DNA of 64,000 nucleotides from positions 2,932,665 through 2,996,664 of the forward strand of contig NZ_KZ454944.1 in NCBI RefSeq assembly GCF_002797415.1. Direction: 5' to 3'. Numbering within the stretch: the first letter of the stretch is position 1; the number at the start of each line of letters is the position of its first letter. Position numbers and translations under genes: made by a program. The stretch is from Bacillus alkalisoli (GTDB lineage Bacteria > Bacillota > Bacilli > Bacillales > Bacillaceae_I). The notes below the pieces were generated by a model. That model ran no database searches. It was given only the letters and a program-made list of their open reading frames with translations, and had not been told where the DNA came from. Below, piece after piece: positions 9,486 to 17,639 of the stretch.

Positions 9486-12404
9486 TTATTTATTCTTTAA
9501 TTTATTGTAGATAAACTTCTCAAATTCTTCTTTAATTAGCGGTTTAGAAAAATAATAGCCTTGTCCAATGTCACATTGCATACCTTTTAGTAAGTCTAGT
9601 TGGTCTTCTGTTTCTAAACCTTCCGCTACTACATTCAAATTCAGACCTTTTCCCATTGTTATAATAGCATTAACAATGGCCACATCTTTTGAAGTCATAC
9701 TTAAGTTTTTAATAAAAGAACGATCGATTTTCAAATTATTTATTGGCAAATCTTTTAAATAACTTAATGAGGAATAACCAGTACCGAAGTCGTCTACTGA
9801 TAGCTGTACACCTAGTTTTTGAATTTCCTTCATGACCGTAATGCTGTACGTTGCATTTCGCAACATAACGCTTTCTGTTAATTCTAATTTAAGTGCACAT
9901 GGTGATAAGCCACTAATTTGTAATGCTTTTTTTACAATCTCGACAAAATTTGGTTGTTGAAACTGCGAAGCTGATACATTAACAGATATACTAAACTTTT
10001 CATAGCCTTGTTCTTGCCATTTTTTTGCTTCTATACACGCTGTTATTAAAACCCATTCACCGATTGGAATAATTAATCCCGTCTCTTCTGCTAACGGAAT
10101 AAACTCTAATGGTGATACTAATCCGAGTTTAGGATGGTCCCAACGAATTAATGCTTCCGCTCCAACAACTTGTTGAGTTAATAAGTCTATAAAAGGCTGG
10201 TAGCATAAGAAAAATTCTTGTTTCTCTAAAGCTTTCCGTAAATAGCTTTCTAATTCAATTTTGAACAAAGATTGCTCGTTCATATCAGTGGAATAAAACT
10301 TAATTTTGTTCCCACCTAGCTGTTTAGATTGATTCATTGCTGCATCTGCATTTTTTAATAATGTTTGTTCATCGTCTCCATCATTTGGGTACATACTAAT
10401 TCCTATGCTTGCCGTCAGATAGAATTCTTTTTGATTGTAGAATAGCGGAGAAGCTATTGTACTTTGTATTGCTTGAGCAACTTCTAAAACTTCATCCACA
10501 CCGCTTACTTTTGAAAGCAACAGCGTAAACTTATCTCCACCAAAACGACCTAAATAGCTTCTTGATGGTAGTTCATCATGAATACGCTCCACAACAATTT
10601 TCAACAACTCATCCCCAACAAAGTGACCTTCACTATCGTTAATGATTTTAAATCGGTCAAGGTCAATGAACATAATTGCTACTTTTGTTTTCTTTTTTCG
10701 AATTTTAATCTCTTTAATGTATTCTGCTAGCTTTTCATTAAAGTTTTGTCTATTAGGAAGCGAAGTTTCTGCATCAAAATAAGCTAAATAAGCAACTTTC
10801 TTTTCTGCGTCTTTTTGCGCTGTTACATCTCTTCCTATCCCGAAAATCCCAACATTTTCTCCGTTAACGATAATCGGAATATTTTTAATTAAGAAAGTTT
10901 GTATCTTTCCATTTTTAGATTGCAAATTAATTTCATAGAATTGCTCTTTCCCATCAATCGCTCGCCTAAAATGACGCCTAACTCTTTTTTCGTCCGATTC
11001 TTCTACAAATCTTAGAGCACTTTTCCCTAGTACTTCTTCTTCCATGTAACCAAATACCTTAGTGAATGTTGGGTTTACACTTGTAAACCTTCCAGATATA
11101 TCTGTAGAAAAAATAATATCTGAGTTATGTTCAAAAAGAGACTTATATTTTTGCTCCGAATATTCAATATCTGTATTAAGTTGGGCAATATCATTGGCAG
11201 AAGCATCTATTAAATTAGTCAGCGCAATTGTCGCTTTTGTTTCATTTTGTATTTTAAAGTCTAATTTAATGCGTTCATAGTTATTGACCTCAGTGGACTC
11301 AGAACAAGCTAGAACGACAGTAGAGTAGCTGGTGAATTCTGTCTGTTCTTTTCGAGGAGTGTCAATTTCTCCATAGGAGAAAAAACCTGATGTTGGTGCT
11401 ATTTGTTGAATGGTAGCCATTTCCTTTTCTACATATGGCAAAAAGTATCTTCTTCTTGCCATACAATTAAAGACAAGAAAACATTCAACATGGCGTTGCT
11501 GTATTTTATTTATATTTTTAGAGCTAGCGTTTAACAGTGATTGGCCATCTGCATAAGCGAAATAAAATTGTTCGCCTAAGTCAACTTTTCTATCGATTTT
11601 TACACCACCGTTAGGTAAAACCGTCGTTAAAAATGCCCTAATCGTATCCCCATCTCGTTCAAACAAAAGTGGAAATTGCGTACCACTGCTAGGTAATTCT
11701 GTTACAAATAACTCTCCTAAATATTGTTTTAAAATACTTACGGCTTTCTTTCCATTTATCTCATATATTTCATTGTTATTACTTCTTGTAATTTGAAACT
11801 GCCTTCCTACTTTCCTCCAACTATTATTGGAATAGGAACGTATTGCTAAATCTTCTCCATCTAGACCAATAGCTGCAACTCCGCTTGAAGTAAATTGGTT
11901 GTTCAACCAAACGTGCGTATCAGTAAATTCTCCATTCGCACCTGCTAATCCACCGAACACTTTTATGGAGGAGTTATGTAAATTAACTCCTTTTATTAAA
12001 GATTCAATATCATAATGCACACCATTTGCGAATAATAAAATTGCCTTTGTTTTTTCAGTTGCAACTTCATTCATAATAGCTTCCCCTACTTCTACTAATG
12101 TAGGAAAGTCATCATATTGAAGGATACCAGCATTTATGTATGATTTTTCGAGTAATAAAAAGGAGATCACTACTTGATTTGTTAGTACCTTACCATCGAG
12201 GAGTTCACCATCCGTTGTCGTACCTACTACGACAGCTTGCGGAAGCAATCCTTTTAGAACCATTGTTACTTCTTTTAAAAGTGCCCTATCTACTATTCCT
12301 GAATAAATCTGCACAAGAATATTGGGGCAATTGTCTATACTATTTTCCGATATAAAAGAAGATAGCTCTTTCTTCTCTGTGTAAAGTAAATTCAACATTT
12401 TCAT
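9486..12404 (-). CDS. FIST-PAS-GGDEF-EAL signalling protein, probable c-di-GMP phosphodiesterase with degenerate GGDEF
   Basis: About 972 residues. The first ~390 form FIST_N and FIST_C sensory domains, which bind small ligands such as amino acids; a PAS domain follows (about 420-535), then GGDEF (about 540-700) and EAL (about 710-970). The EAL domain keeps its signature residues: AEALIRW, the ELTESVML glutamate, DDFGTGYSSL, LKIDRSF and VAEGLET. The diguanylate cyclase signature reads GGDKF, so a catalytic acid is replaced by Lys and cyclase activity is doubtful. The most likely role is ligand-controlled c-di-GMP breakdown. No membrane segment is seen. I chose the ATG at 12404 because AGGTGA lies 8 bases upstream; a GTG at 12416 falls inside that ribosome binding site. 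Confidence 0.85.
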   Translation of the reverse strand: MKMLNLLYTEKKELSSFISENSIDNCPNILVQIYSGIVDRALLKEVTMVLKGLLPQAVVVGTTTDGELLDGKVLTNQVVISFLLLEKSYINAGILQYDDFPTLVEVGEAIMNEVATEKTKAILLFANGVHYDIESLIKGVNLHNSSIKVFGGLAGANGEFTDTHVWLNNQFTSSGVAAIGLDGEDLAIRSYSNNSWRKVGRQFQITRSNNNEIYEINGKKAVSILKQYLGELFVTELPSSGTQFPLLFERDGDTIRAFLTTVLPNGGVKIDRKVDLGEQFYFAYADGQSLLNASSKNINKIQQRHVECFLVFNCMARRRYFLPYVEKEMATIQQIAPTSGFFSYGEIDTPRKEQTEFTSYSTVVLACSESTEVNNYERIKLDFKIQNETKATIALTNLIDASANDIAQLNTDIEYSEQKYKSLFEHNSDIIFSTDISGRFTSVNPTFTKVFGYMEEEVLGKSALRFVEESDEKRVRRHFRRAIDGKEQFYEINLQSKNGKIQTFLIKNIPIIVNGENVGIFGIGRDVTAQKDAEKKVAYLAYFDAETSLPNRQNFNEKLAEYIKEIKIRKKKTKVAIMFIDLDRFKIINDSEGHFVGDELLKIVVERIHDELPSRSYLGRFGGDKFTLLLSKVSGVDEVLEVAQAIQSTIASPLFYNQKEFYLTASIGISMYPNDGDDEQTLLKNADAAMNQSKQLGGNKIKFYSTDMNEQSLFKIELESYLRKALEKQEFFLCYQPFIDLLTQQVVGAEALIRWDHPKLGLVSPLEFIPLAEETGLIIPIGEWVLITACIEAKKWQEQGYEKFSISVNVSASQFQQPNFVEIVKKALQISGLSPCALKLELTESVMLRNATYSITVMKEIQKLGVQLSVDDFGTGYSSLSYLKDLPINNLKIDRSFIKNLSMTSKDVAIVNAIITMGKGLNLNVVAEGLETEDQLDLLKGMQCDIGQGYYFSKPLIKEEFEKFIYNKLKNK

Positions 12405-12606
12405 CAGACTATTCACCTACAAATTAGAAGATAACAAAAGGAATTTTTCTTATTCTTTCGACAAAATATTACTTTCATTTTACTATAAGAACCATTTCAA
12501 TTATATAAAAACTTTGAATCATGCTTAAAAGAATAAAGTCCGTTAGATAGTGACTTTATAGTTTCGGAGTGGGAAGAGGAATTTATGCGGAGTTAGTAAG
12601 TAGCAT

Positions 12607-12642
12607 CAAAAAAGCCACCTTCTAAGAGAAAGTGACTTTTTC
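12607..12642 (-). terminator. Terminator of yisL
   Basis: An imperfect hairpin with arms around AAAAAGCCACCTTCT and GAAAGTGACTTTTT lies 39 bases beyond the yisL stop. A and T runs on both sides form the outer stem. Confidence 0.65.
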
Positions 12643-12680
12643 TTTATTTGGTATAGCGTTGGAATTTATCGGTATTTAAC

Positions 12681-13040
12681 TTACCACAGTTTAGTTCCGT
12701 AAGGTAAATAGAAGCCTAAGTAAATAACAACTACTAGTGTAATTGCAAAAAGAATCCAAGGAACTCTAGTTGGTTTTCCTTTTCCTCTACGCACAAGAAC
12801 CATTTCCATCGCACCGATAACTAAGATCCCTAAGATGGATTTTACAATGTATGTACCATTTATGTATGTACCTACAACATGTAATAATTGTGCTCCTGTT
12901 ACAACAATTAAGACGTAGAAAAGTCTTAGAACCATTTGCGTAATTTTTACACCCTTTGCTTTGTTAGCGTTTTGTAATAAAAGAACAACGACAAATAAAA
13001 TAATTGCTACAGCCCATGCTGTAATATGTGCATGTGTCAT
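12681..13040 (-). CDS. yisL: UPF0344 membrane protein YisL
   Basis: This 119-residue integral membrane protein has four predicted hydrophobic segments (about residues 7-25, 35-58, 62-82 and 95-115) and no soluble domain. Length, topology and neighbourhood (asnO, yisN) match YisL of B. subtilis, a member of the uncharacterised UPF0344/DUF1516 family. The ATG has a good ribosome binding site (AAGGAGG). It appears monocistronic, with its own terminator on one side and the 52-bp repeat block behind it. Function unknown. Confidence 0.85.
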   Translation of the reverse strand: MTHAHITAWAVAIILFVVVLLLQNANKAKGVKITQMVLRLFYVLIVVTGAQLLHVVGTYINGTYIVKSILGILVIGAMEMVLVRRGKGKPTRVPWILFAITLVVVIYLGFYLPYGTKLW

Positions 13041-13165
13041 TAACGTTTTTCCTCCTTGTTAACACTTTTTTCAATACTTCTATCATATCATGTTTGTGGG
13101 GAAAGAAGAAATGTTAATGTAGATGATAAAGGTATATTATAAGAAGTTATTAAGGAGGGCAATTT

Positions 13166-13480
13166 ATGAACGTTAATTACTTTTGTTCTCCCAAACCAGC
13201 CTTGGCGACTATTCCCATGAACGGTTTACTCTTTTTTTCTACCCTAATCGGCCTTGGCGACTTTCCCCATGAACGGTTTCCTCTTTTTTTCTACCTTAAT
13301 CGGCCTTGGCGCCTTTCCCCATCAACGGTTTGCTCTTTTCTTCTACCCCGTTCGGCCTTGGCGACTCTCCCCGTGGACGGTTTGCTCTTTTCTTCTACCC
13401 CGTTCGGCCTTGGCGACTCTCCCCGTGGACGGTTTGCTCTTTTCTTCTACCCCGTTCGGCCTTGGCGACTCTCCCCATGA
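13166..13480 (+). CDS. Doubtful 104-codon reading frame running into the 52-bp repeat array
   Basis: An ATG at 13166 is preceded at 7 bases by a near-perfect ribosome binding site, AAGGAGG. The first 11 codons (MNVNYFCSPKP) are unique; the rest is translated repeat. Because 52 is not a multiple of 3, each repeat is read in the next frame. The frame that would meet TGA at CCATGA escapes in unit 3, where the base is changed to CCATCA, and terminates in unit 6. The predicted product is hydrophobic and resembles no family I know. The good ribosome binding site is the only support; the frame-shifting repeats argue against a real protein. Confidence 0.25.
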   Translation: MNVNYFCSPKPALATIPMNGLLFFSTLIGLGDFPHERFPLFFYLNRPWRLSPSTVCSFLLPRSALATLPVDGLLFSSTPFGLGDSPRGRFALFFYPVRPWRLSP

Positions 13481-14157
13481 ACGGTTTGCTCTTTTTTTCT
13501 ACCCTGATCGGCCTTGGCGACTTTCCCCATGAACGGTTTGCTCTTTTTTTCTACCCTATTCGGCCTTGGCGACTTTCCCCATGAACGGTTTACTCTTTTT
13601 TTCTACCATAATTGGCCTTGGCGACTTTCCCCATGAACGGTTTACTCTTTTTTTCTAACCTAATCGGCCTTGGCGACTATTCTCATGAACGGTTTGCTCT
13701 TTTTTTCTACCCTATTCGGCCTTGGCGACTATCCGCATGAACGGTTTGCTCTTTTTTTCTACCCTAATCGGCCTTGGCGACTCTTCTCATGAACGGTTTG
13801 CTCTTTTTTTCTACCCTAGTCGGCCTTGGCGACTGTTCTCATGAACGGTTTGCTCTTTTTTTCTACCCTAGTCGGCCTTGGCGACTGTTCTCATGAACGG
13901 TTTGCTCTTTTTTTCTACCCTGATCGGCCTTGGCGACTTTCCCCATGAACGGTTTGCTCTTTTTTTCTACCCTATTCGGCCTTGGCGACTTTCCCCATGA
14001 ACGGTTTACTCTTTTTTTATACCATAATTGGCCTTGGCGACTTTCCCCATGAACGGTTTGCTCTTTTTTTCTAACCTAATCGGCCTTGGCGACTATTCTC
14101 ATGAACGGTTTGCTCTTTTTTTCTACCCTAATCGGCCTTGGCGACTTTCCCCATGAC
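13199..14157. repeat. 52-bp tandem repeat array, 18 full units plus a 23-bp partial unit
   Basis: Every unit starts with GCCTTGGCGAC at exactly 52-base steps from 13199 to 14135, with no insertion or deletion in 18 units. Other conserved parts are CATGAACGGTTT and CTCTTTTTTTCTACC. Variation is concentrated in two short windows, about unit bases 12-17 and 45-50. Units 4 and 5 are identical. Units 6-10 match units 14-18 closely, so a block of eight units (416 bp) was duplicated or copied. The array stands between yisL and a NERD-domain gene whose stop codon is 63 bases away. Whole units are conserved with no unique spacers, so this is not CRISPR. Confidence 0.95.
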
Positions 14158-14219
14158 AAATTCATCATTTCTATCTAGATAAATACATTAGTTTATGACT
14201 AGTAATGCCAAAAGAAGTA

Positions 14220-15137
14220 TTAGACATAATAAGTATTATTCTTAACTCCTACTTTTTTGTATTTTTTTTGTAAAACAGTTCTTATCCTTTTTTTCGACTC
14301 AACCATATTACACCACTCATAAATAACATTAGTAGTAATTTTCTCCTCAGGAAACAAAATTCTAAATTCCCTTACACTTCTCAAAACCGCATCGGCAAAT
14401 TTCCCCCTATACCCACAGTCTTCACAGTCGACTGTATATCCCTCTATACAAAGATTAAAAGAATGACAGTTTTCACACGTAATCCCTTTGCCAAGCTGAT
14501 GAAAATTGTAAGTAGGAATCTTTTTATATGGAAAATTATCCATATGCAAGGAAATAAGCTTGTCGCCTAACTTTTTATGCTTCTCGTTCAACTTTGGAAT
14601 ACCGATAGCATTCAACTTATTAAAGAACCTTTTCATTTGGGAGGAGAAAATAAATGGTGTCTTAGGAGGTGTATTGTACATAGTGAAATCTTGGTTAATA
14701 AAAACGACAAATGCTTTAATAGAAAAAATATATCCTAGTGATTGGAGTAATTGTCTAAATAACGATTCACTTCTTTTTAATTGTATGAGAGGGTTATTAA
14801 CTTCAGAGTCAGGTAATAGGTATAATCTTTCGGAGCCGGAGTCGTAAAGATGGTCCCCTTCAAAATTTTTGACTTCAAACAAATAAATAGTATCTTGAAA
14901 AATAAGTGTGGAATCAAGTTGAAAAGTATTCCCTTTGTAATTTAAGAGTAAGTCATTAATAACAAGGCAGTTGCTCTGTAAAGCTTCTGTCCAATGATCA
15001 AATAACTTTTCACCTTCAAACCCTTTTTGTAAATTAATAAAGTTCTTTTTATCCTTTTCCATCAAATTCATTCTTTCATTTAACAAACGATAGATAACTA
15101 GTTCTGCAGGTTCACTTCGATCTTTGTATGGTATGGG
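14220..15137 (-). CDS. NERD-domain nuclease-like protein with C-terminal zinc ribbon (first paralogue)
   Basis: This protein of about 305 residues has a NERD domain, a PD-(D/E)xK-type nuclease-related fold: GFEGEKLFDHW, then QLDSTLIF and FEVKNFEG supply the expected E, D and ExK residues. A treble-cysteine region follows (CENC ... C ... CEDCGYRG), typical of a zinc ribbon, and then a basic helical tail of about 60 residues. A second protein with the same layout lies at 55926-56933. I place the start at the ATG at 15137 (or 15143): GAGAGG lies 9 bases upstream, and this makes the N-terminus line up with the second paralogue. An ATG at 15221 has no ribosome binding site. The substrate is unknown; binding of the neighbouring repeats is speculation. 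Confidence 0.8.
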   Translation of the reverse strand, partial: PIPYKDRSEPAELVIYRLLNERMNLMEKDKKNFINLQKGFEGEKLFDHWTEALQSNCLVINDLLLNYKGNTFQLDSTLIFQDTIYLFEVKNFEGDHLYDSGSERLYLLPDSEVNNPLIQLKRSESLFRQLLQSLGYIFSIKAFVVFINQDFTMYNTPPKTPFIFSSQMKRFFNKLNAIGIPKLNEKHKKLGDKLISLHMDNFPYKKIPTYNFHQLGKGITCENCHSFNLCIEGYTVDCEDCGYRGKFADAVLRSVREFRILFPEEKITTNVIYEWCNMVESKKRIRTVLQKKYKKVGVKNNTYYV

Positions 15138-15299
15138 CATCAGCATCGTCCTCTCTTTAAATTTTTCAAAAACTATTATATCAACTCCCAAAAATTTGGA
15201 CAACTTATCCATATTATTCATGAGTAATAGTAAGCAAAGAAAAGATGTAAATGATATAATGTGAAATGAAAGCCATTACATAACGTAATTGGAGGGACT

Positions 15300-16499
15300 A
15301 TGATGACAACAAAAACTCATGCAATTATTGAACAAACGGAAAAATTCGGTGCAAAAAACTATCATCCGCTACCGATTGTAATTTCAAAAGCGGAAGGTGT
15401 TTGGGTAGAAGATCCTGAAGGAAACAAGTACATGGATATGCTTAGTGCGTATTCTGCTGTAAACCAAGGACACCGTCATCCAAAAATAATACAAGCACTT
15501 AAAGACCAAGCAGATAAAATCACCCTAACTTCCCGTGCATTTCATAATGACCAACTTGGTGATTGGTATGGAAAAGTAGCTAAATTAACGAACAAAGACA
15601 TGGTTCTACCAATGAATACTGGTGCAGAGGCTGTTGAAACAGCAGTGAAAGCTGTTCGCCGCTGGGCATACGATGTAAAAAATGTACCAGTTAACCAAGC
15701 AGAAGTTATTGTTTGTGAGGATAACTTCCACGGTAGAACAATGACGGCTGTTTCTATGTCATCTAGCGAAGAATACCAACGTGGTTTTGGACCAATGCTC
15801 CCTGGTATTAAAGTAATACCATATGGTGACACTGAAGCATTAAAAGCTGCCATCACACCAAATACAGCTGCATTCATTTTTGAACCAATTCAAGGGGAAG
15901 CTGGCATTAACATTCCTCGTGATGGTTTCTTAAAAGAAGCGTATGACATTTGTAAAGCAAACAATGTTATTTATGTAGCTGACGAGATTCAAGCAGGCTT
16001 AGGTCGTTCTGGTAAACTTTTCGCATGTGATTGGGAAGAGGTTGAACCGGATATGTACATTTTAGGTAAAGCACTTGGAGGCGGTGTATTCCCTATCTCG
16101 TGTGTAGCAGCTAACAGTGATATTCTAGGCGTGTTCAACCCTGGTTCTCACGGTTCTACGTTTGGAGGAAACCCATTAGCTTGTGCAGTATCTATGGCAG
16201 CACTTAACGTGTTAGAGGAAGAAAAGTTAGTGGAACGTTCTTTTGAACTAGGTAATTATATGCAAGACAAGTTAAAAGAAATTGACAACCCGATTATTAA
16301 AGATATTCGCGGTAGAGGGCTTTTTATCGGAGTTGAATTAACAGAAGCTGCTCGTCCTTATTGTGAACGTCTTAAAGAAGAAGGATTGTTATGTAAAGAA
16401 ACACACGAAACAGTTATTCGTTTCGCTCCACCTCTAGTAATTTCTCAAGAAGACCTAGACTGGGCAATCGATAAAGTGAAAAAAGTGTTATCTGTATAG
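15300..16499 (+). CDS. rocD: Ornithine aminotransferase
   Basis: This 399-residue class III PLP aminotransferase converts ornithine and 2-oxoglutarate to glutamate semialdehyde and glutamate, in arginine/ornithine catabolism. It shows [11 protein letters not shown] for cofactor phosphate binding, [11 protein letters not shown] with the PLP-ring aspartate, and ILGKALGGG with the Schiff-base lysine. Length is standard for RocD. GGAGGG precedes the tandem ATGs at 15300/15303. No other roc gene is adjacent and I saw no -12/-24 SigL promoter, unlike the RocR/SigL-driven operon of B. subtilis; a TATAAT at 15256-15261 suggests SigA control. It ends at a strong terminator. Confidence 0.92.
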   Translation: MMTTKTHAIIEQTEKFGAKNYHPLPIVISKAEGVWVEDPEGNKYMDMLSAYSAVNQGHRHPKIIQALKDQADKITLTSRAFHNDQLGDWYGKVAKLTNKDMVLPMNTGAEAVETAVKAVRRWAYDVKNVPVNQAEVIVCEDNFHGRTMTAVSMSSSEEYQRGFGPMLPGIKVIPYGDTEALKAAITPNTAAFIFEPIQGEAGINIPRDGFLKEAYDICKANNVIYVADEIQAGLGRSGKLFACDWEEVEPDMYILGKALGGGVFPISCVAANSDILGVFNPGSHGSTFGGNPLACAVSMAALNVLEEEKLVERSFELGNYMQDKLKEIDNPIIKDIRGRGLFIGVELTEAARPYCERLKEEGLLCKETHETVIRFAPPLVISQEDLDWAIDKVKKVLSV

Positions 16500-16504
16500 T
16501 ATAG

Positions 16505-16544
16505 AAAAAACAGGAATGGATGAAATAATCTATTCCTGTTTTTT
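16505..16544 (+). terminator. Terminator of rocD
   Basis: The arms AAAAAACAGGAAT and ATTCCTGTTTTTT form a hairpin directly after the rocD stop codon, with a T run on the plus strand. Confidence 0.85.
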
Positions 16545-16569
16545 AATTAGAGCTATTTTATCATCTCTT

Positions 16570-16698
16570 GTTGATTTCCGCTGCAGGCAGGAGACTCCTG
16601 CGGGAGAAGTGCGACAAGGGAGACCCCGCAAGCGCGCTAGCTCTGAGGAGGCTCACTAGTCCACCCGTGGAAAGCGAGTGCCTGCAGCGGAAATCAAC
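16570..16698. repeat. Dispersed hairpin element, copy B (short form, 129 bp)
   Basis: Copy B has a perfect 20-bp terminal inverted repeat: GTTGATTTCCGCTGCAGGCA at 16570-16589 and its reverse complement at 16679-16698. The core carries CTCCTGCGGGA, GGGAGACCCC and GAGGAGGCTC. The internal stem seen in other copies is decayed here (AGCGCGCTAGCTCT). It occupies most of the gap between rocD and the Spo0E-like gene; beyond it and the rocD terminator I see nothing in 16699-16887 except AT-rich sequence. Confidence 0.9.
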
Positions 16699-16887
16699 AC
16701 TGTATCACAGAATATTTGGATAGAGAAGATTATTAATCCTACAAAATTATCTATTCCAAAATCCGACAATCTACCCATACTCTTGTATTATTTTGTTTTT
16801 TTATGACTTGTTTTATCGAAGTGGTTTTAAAGTTGTCCAAAGCGTGGCATAATGATTTTCATACACAACGGGATGGAGATTGATGGC

Positions 16888-17079
16888 ATGTTAGCATTAC
16901 TAATCGAATTAAAACGACAAGAAATGTTTCATATAGCAGCACAGTTCGGGTACACAGCCAAAGAAACAGTAAAATGTAGCCAAGAGTTAGATCTATTACT
17001 GAATAAACAACTCAATAATAGAAAAAAATTCACGATGACTAGACCTTCTTTTTCTTATTCATATAAATTGGCTAAATAG
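16888..17079 (+). CDS. Spo0E-like aspartyl-phosphate phosphatase
   Basis: This small protein of 63 residues has the Spo0E family signature: an LIELKRQEM helix, a GYT turn, and a second helix with SQELDLLLN, which contains the SQELD motif that defines these phosphatases. Such proteins dephosphorylate Spo0A~P or related response regulators and so hold back sporulation. The start at 16888 has GGAG 9 bases upstream and gives the usual 50-65 residue length; an in-frame ATG at 16852 lacks a ribosome binding site. Which response regulator it acts on cannot be told. It stands alone, followed by a terminator. Confidence 0.82.
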   Translation: MLALLIELKRQEMFHIAAQFGYTAKETVKCSQELDLLLNKQLNNRKKFTMTRPSFSYSYKLAK

Positions 17080-17086
17080 AGCAAAC

Positions 17087-17126
17087 AAAGGGGCTATCCA
17101 GAAAGTACTTCTGATTAGCCCCTTTT
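17087..17126. terminator. Bidirectional terminator between the Spo0E-like gene and the P-loop gene
   Basis: The arms AAAGGGGCTA and TAGCCCCTTT flank a 19-base loop. The hairpin lies between two convergent genes with A and T runs at its base. Confidence 0.8.
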
Positions 17127-17130
17127 CACT

Positions 17131-17634
17131 TTATTCTAATTCTTTTATAAATTGACCGATTTCTTTTCTTGATTTAAGTCGAATGATTGTCTTTCCTTCC
17201 GCTTTATCAAGTTTACGTAAAACTGTAGGTAAACTCTTTTTACGAAAGTTCCACACCCATTGCAAAAATTCATAGTCCGCTTTCTCCGGGCAATTTTCTC
17301 CCATATCTGGTCGTGTTTTATTTCTATGTTTCAGCACTCTTTTAATTACACTATATACACAAATCAATGGGTGTAAGTCTAATAGAATAATTGTATCCGC
17401 TCTTTGAATACGCAAATCCATAGTGGAACCAAAATTTCCGTCAATTATCCACTCGTCTTTCATTATCAACTGTTCTACAATTTCTTTCCATTCCTCTTTT
17501 GGTGTAGGTGTCCAATTTGGTTTCCAAAATACAGAATCTAAATGTATGACAGGTAGATTCGTAACCTCACCAAGTTTTCTTGCAAGTGTCGATTTCCCTG
17601 CCCCACCTGAACCTATGATCACAACTCTTTTCAT
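17131..17634 (-). CDS. P-loop NTPase, adenylate-kinase-like (FlaR / DNA topology modulation type)
   Basis: This protein of 167 residues has a Walker A motif GSGGAGKST at residues 8-16 and the layout of small nucleoside-kinase-like ATPases: the HLDSVFWKPNW stretch after the P-loop and IILLDLHPLICVYSVIKR later are typical of the group annotated as DNA topology modulation protein. I set the start at 17634, where GAAGGGAT precedes the ATG; upstream in-frame codons belong to the overlapping DUF418 gene. It begins 5 bases after the DUF418 stop, so the two are cotranscribed. The true substrate is unknown. Confidence 0.75.
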   Translation of the reverse strand: MKRVVIIGSGGAGKSTLARKLGEVTNLPVIHLDSVFWKPNWTPTPKEEWKEIVEQLIMKDEWIIDGNFGSTMDLRIQRADTIILLDLHPLICVYSVIKRVLKHRNKTRPDMGENCPEKADYEFLQWVWNFRKKSLPTVLRKLDKAEGKTIIRLKSRKEIGQFIKELE

Positions 17635-17639
17635 GTAAG

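Noticed and set aside
13199-14157. CRISPR array
   Set aside because: The whole 52-bp unit is conserved; there are no unique spacers and no cas genes in the window.
15222-15299. SigL (-12/-24) promoter for rocD
   Set aside because: No TGGCAC-N5-TTGC match is present; only a SigA-type TATAAT at 15256-15261.
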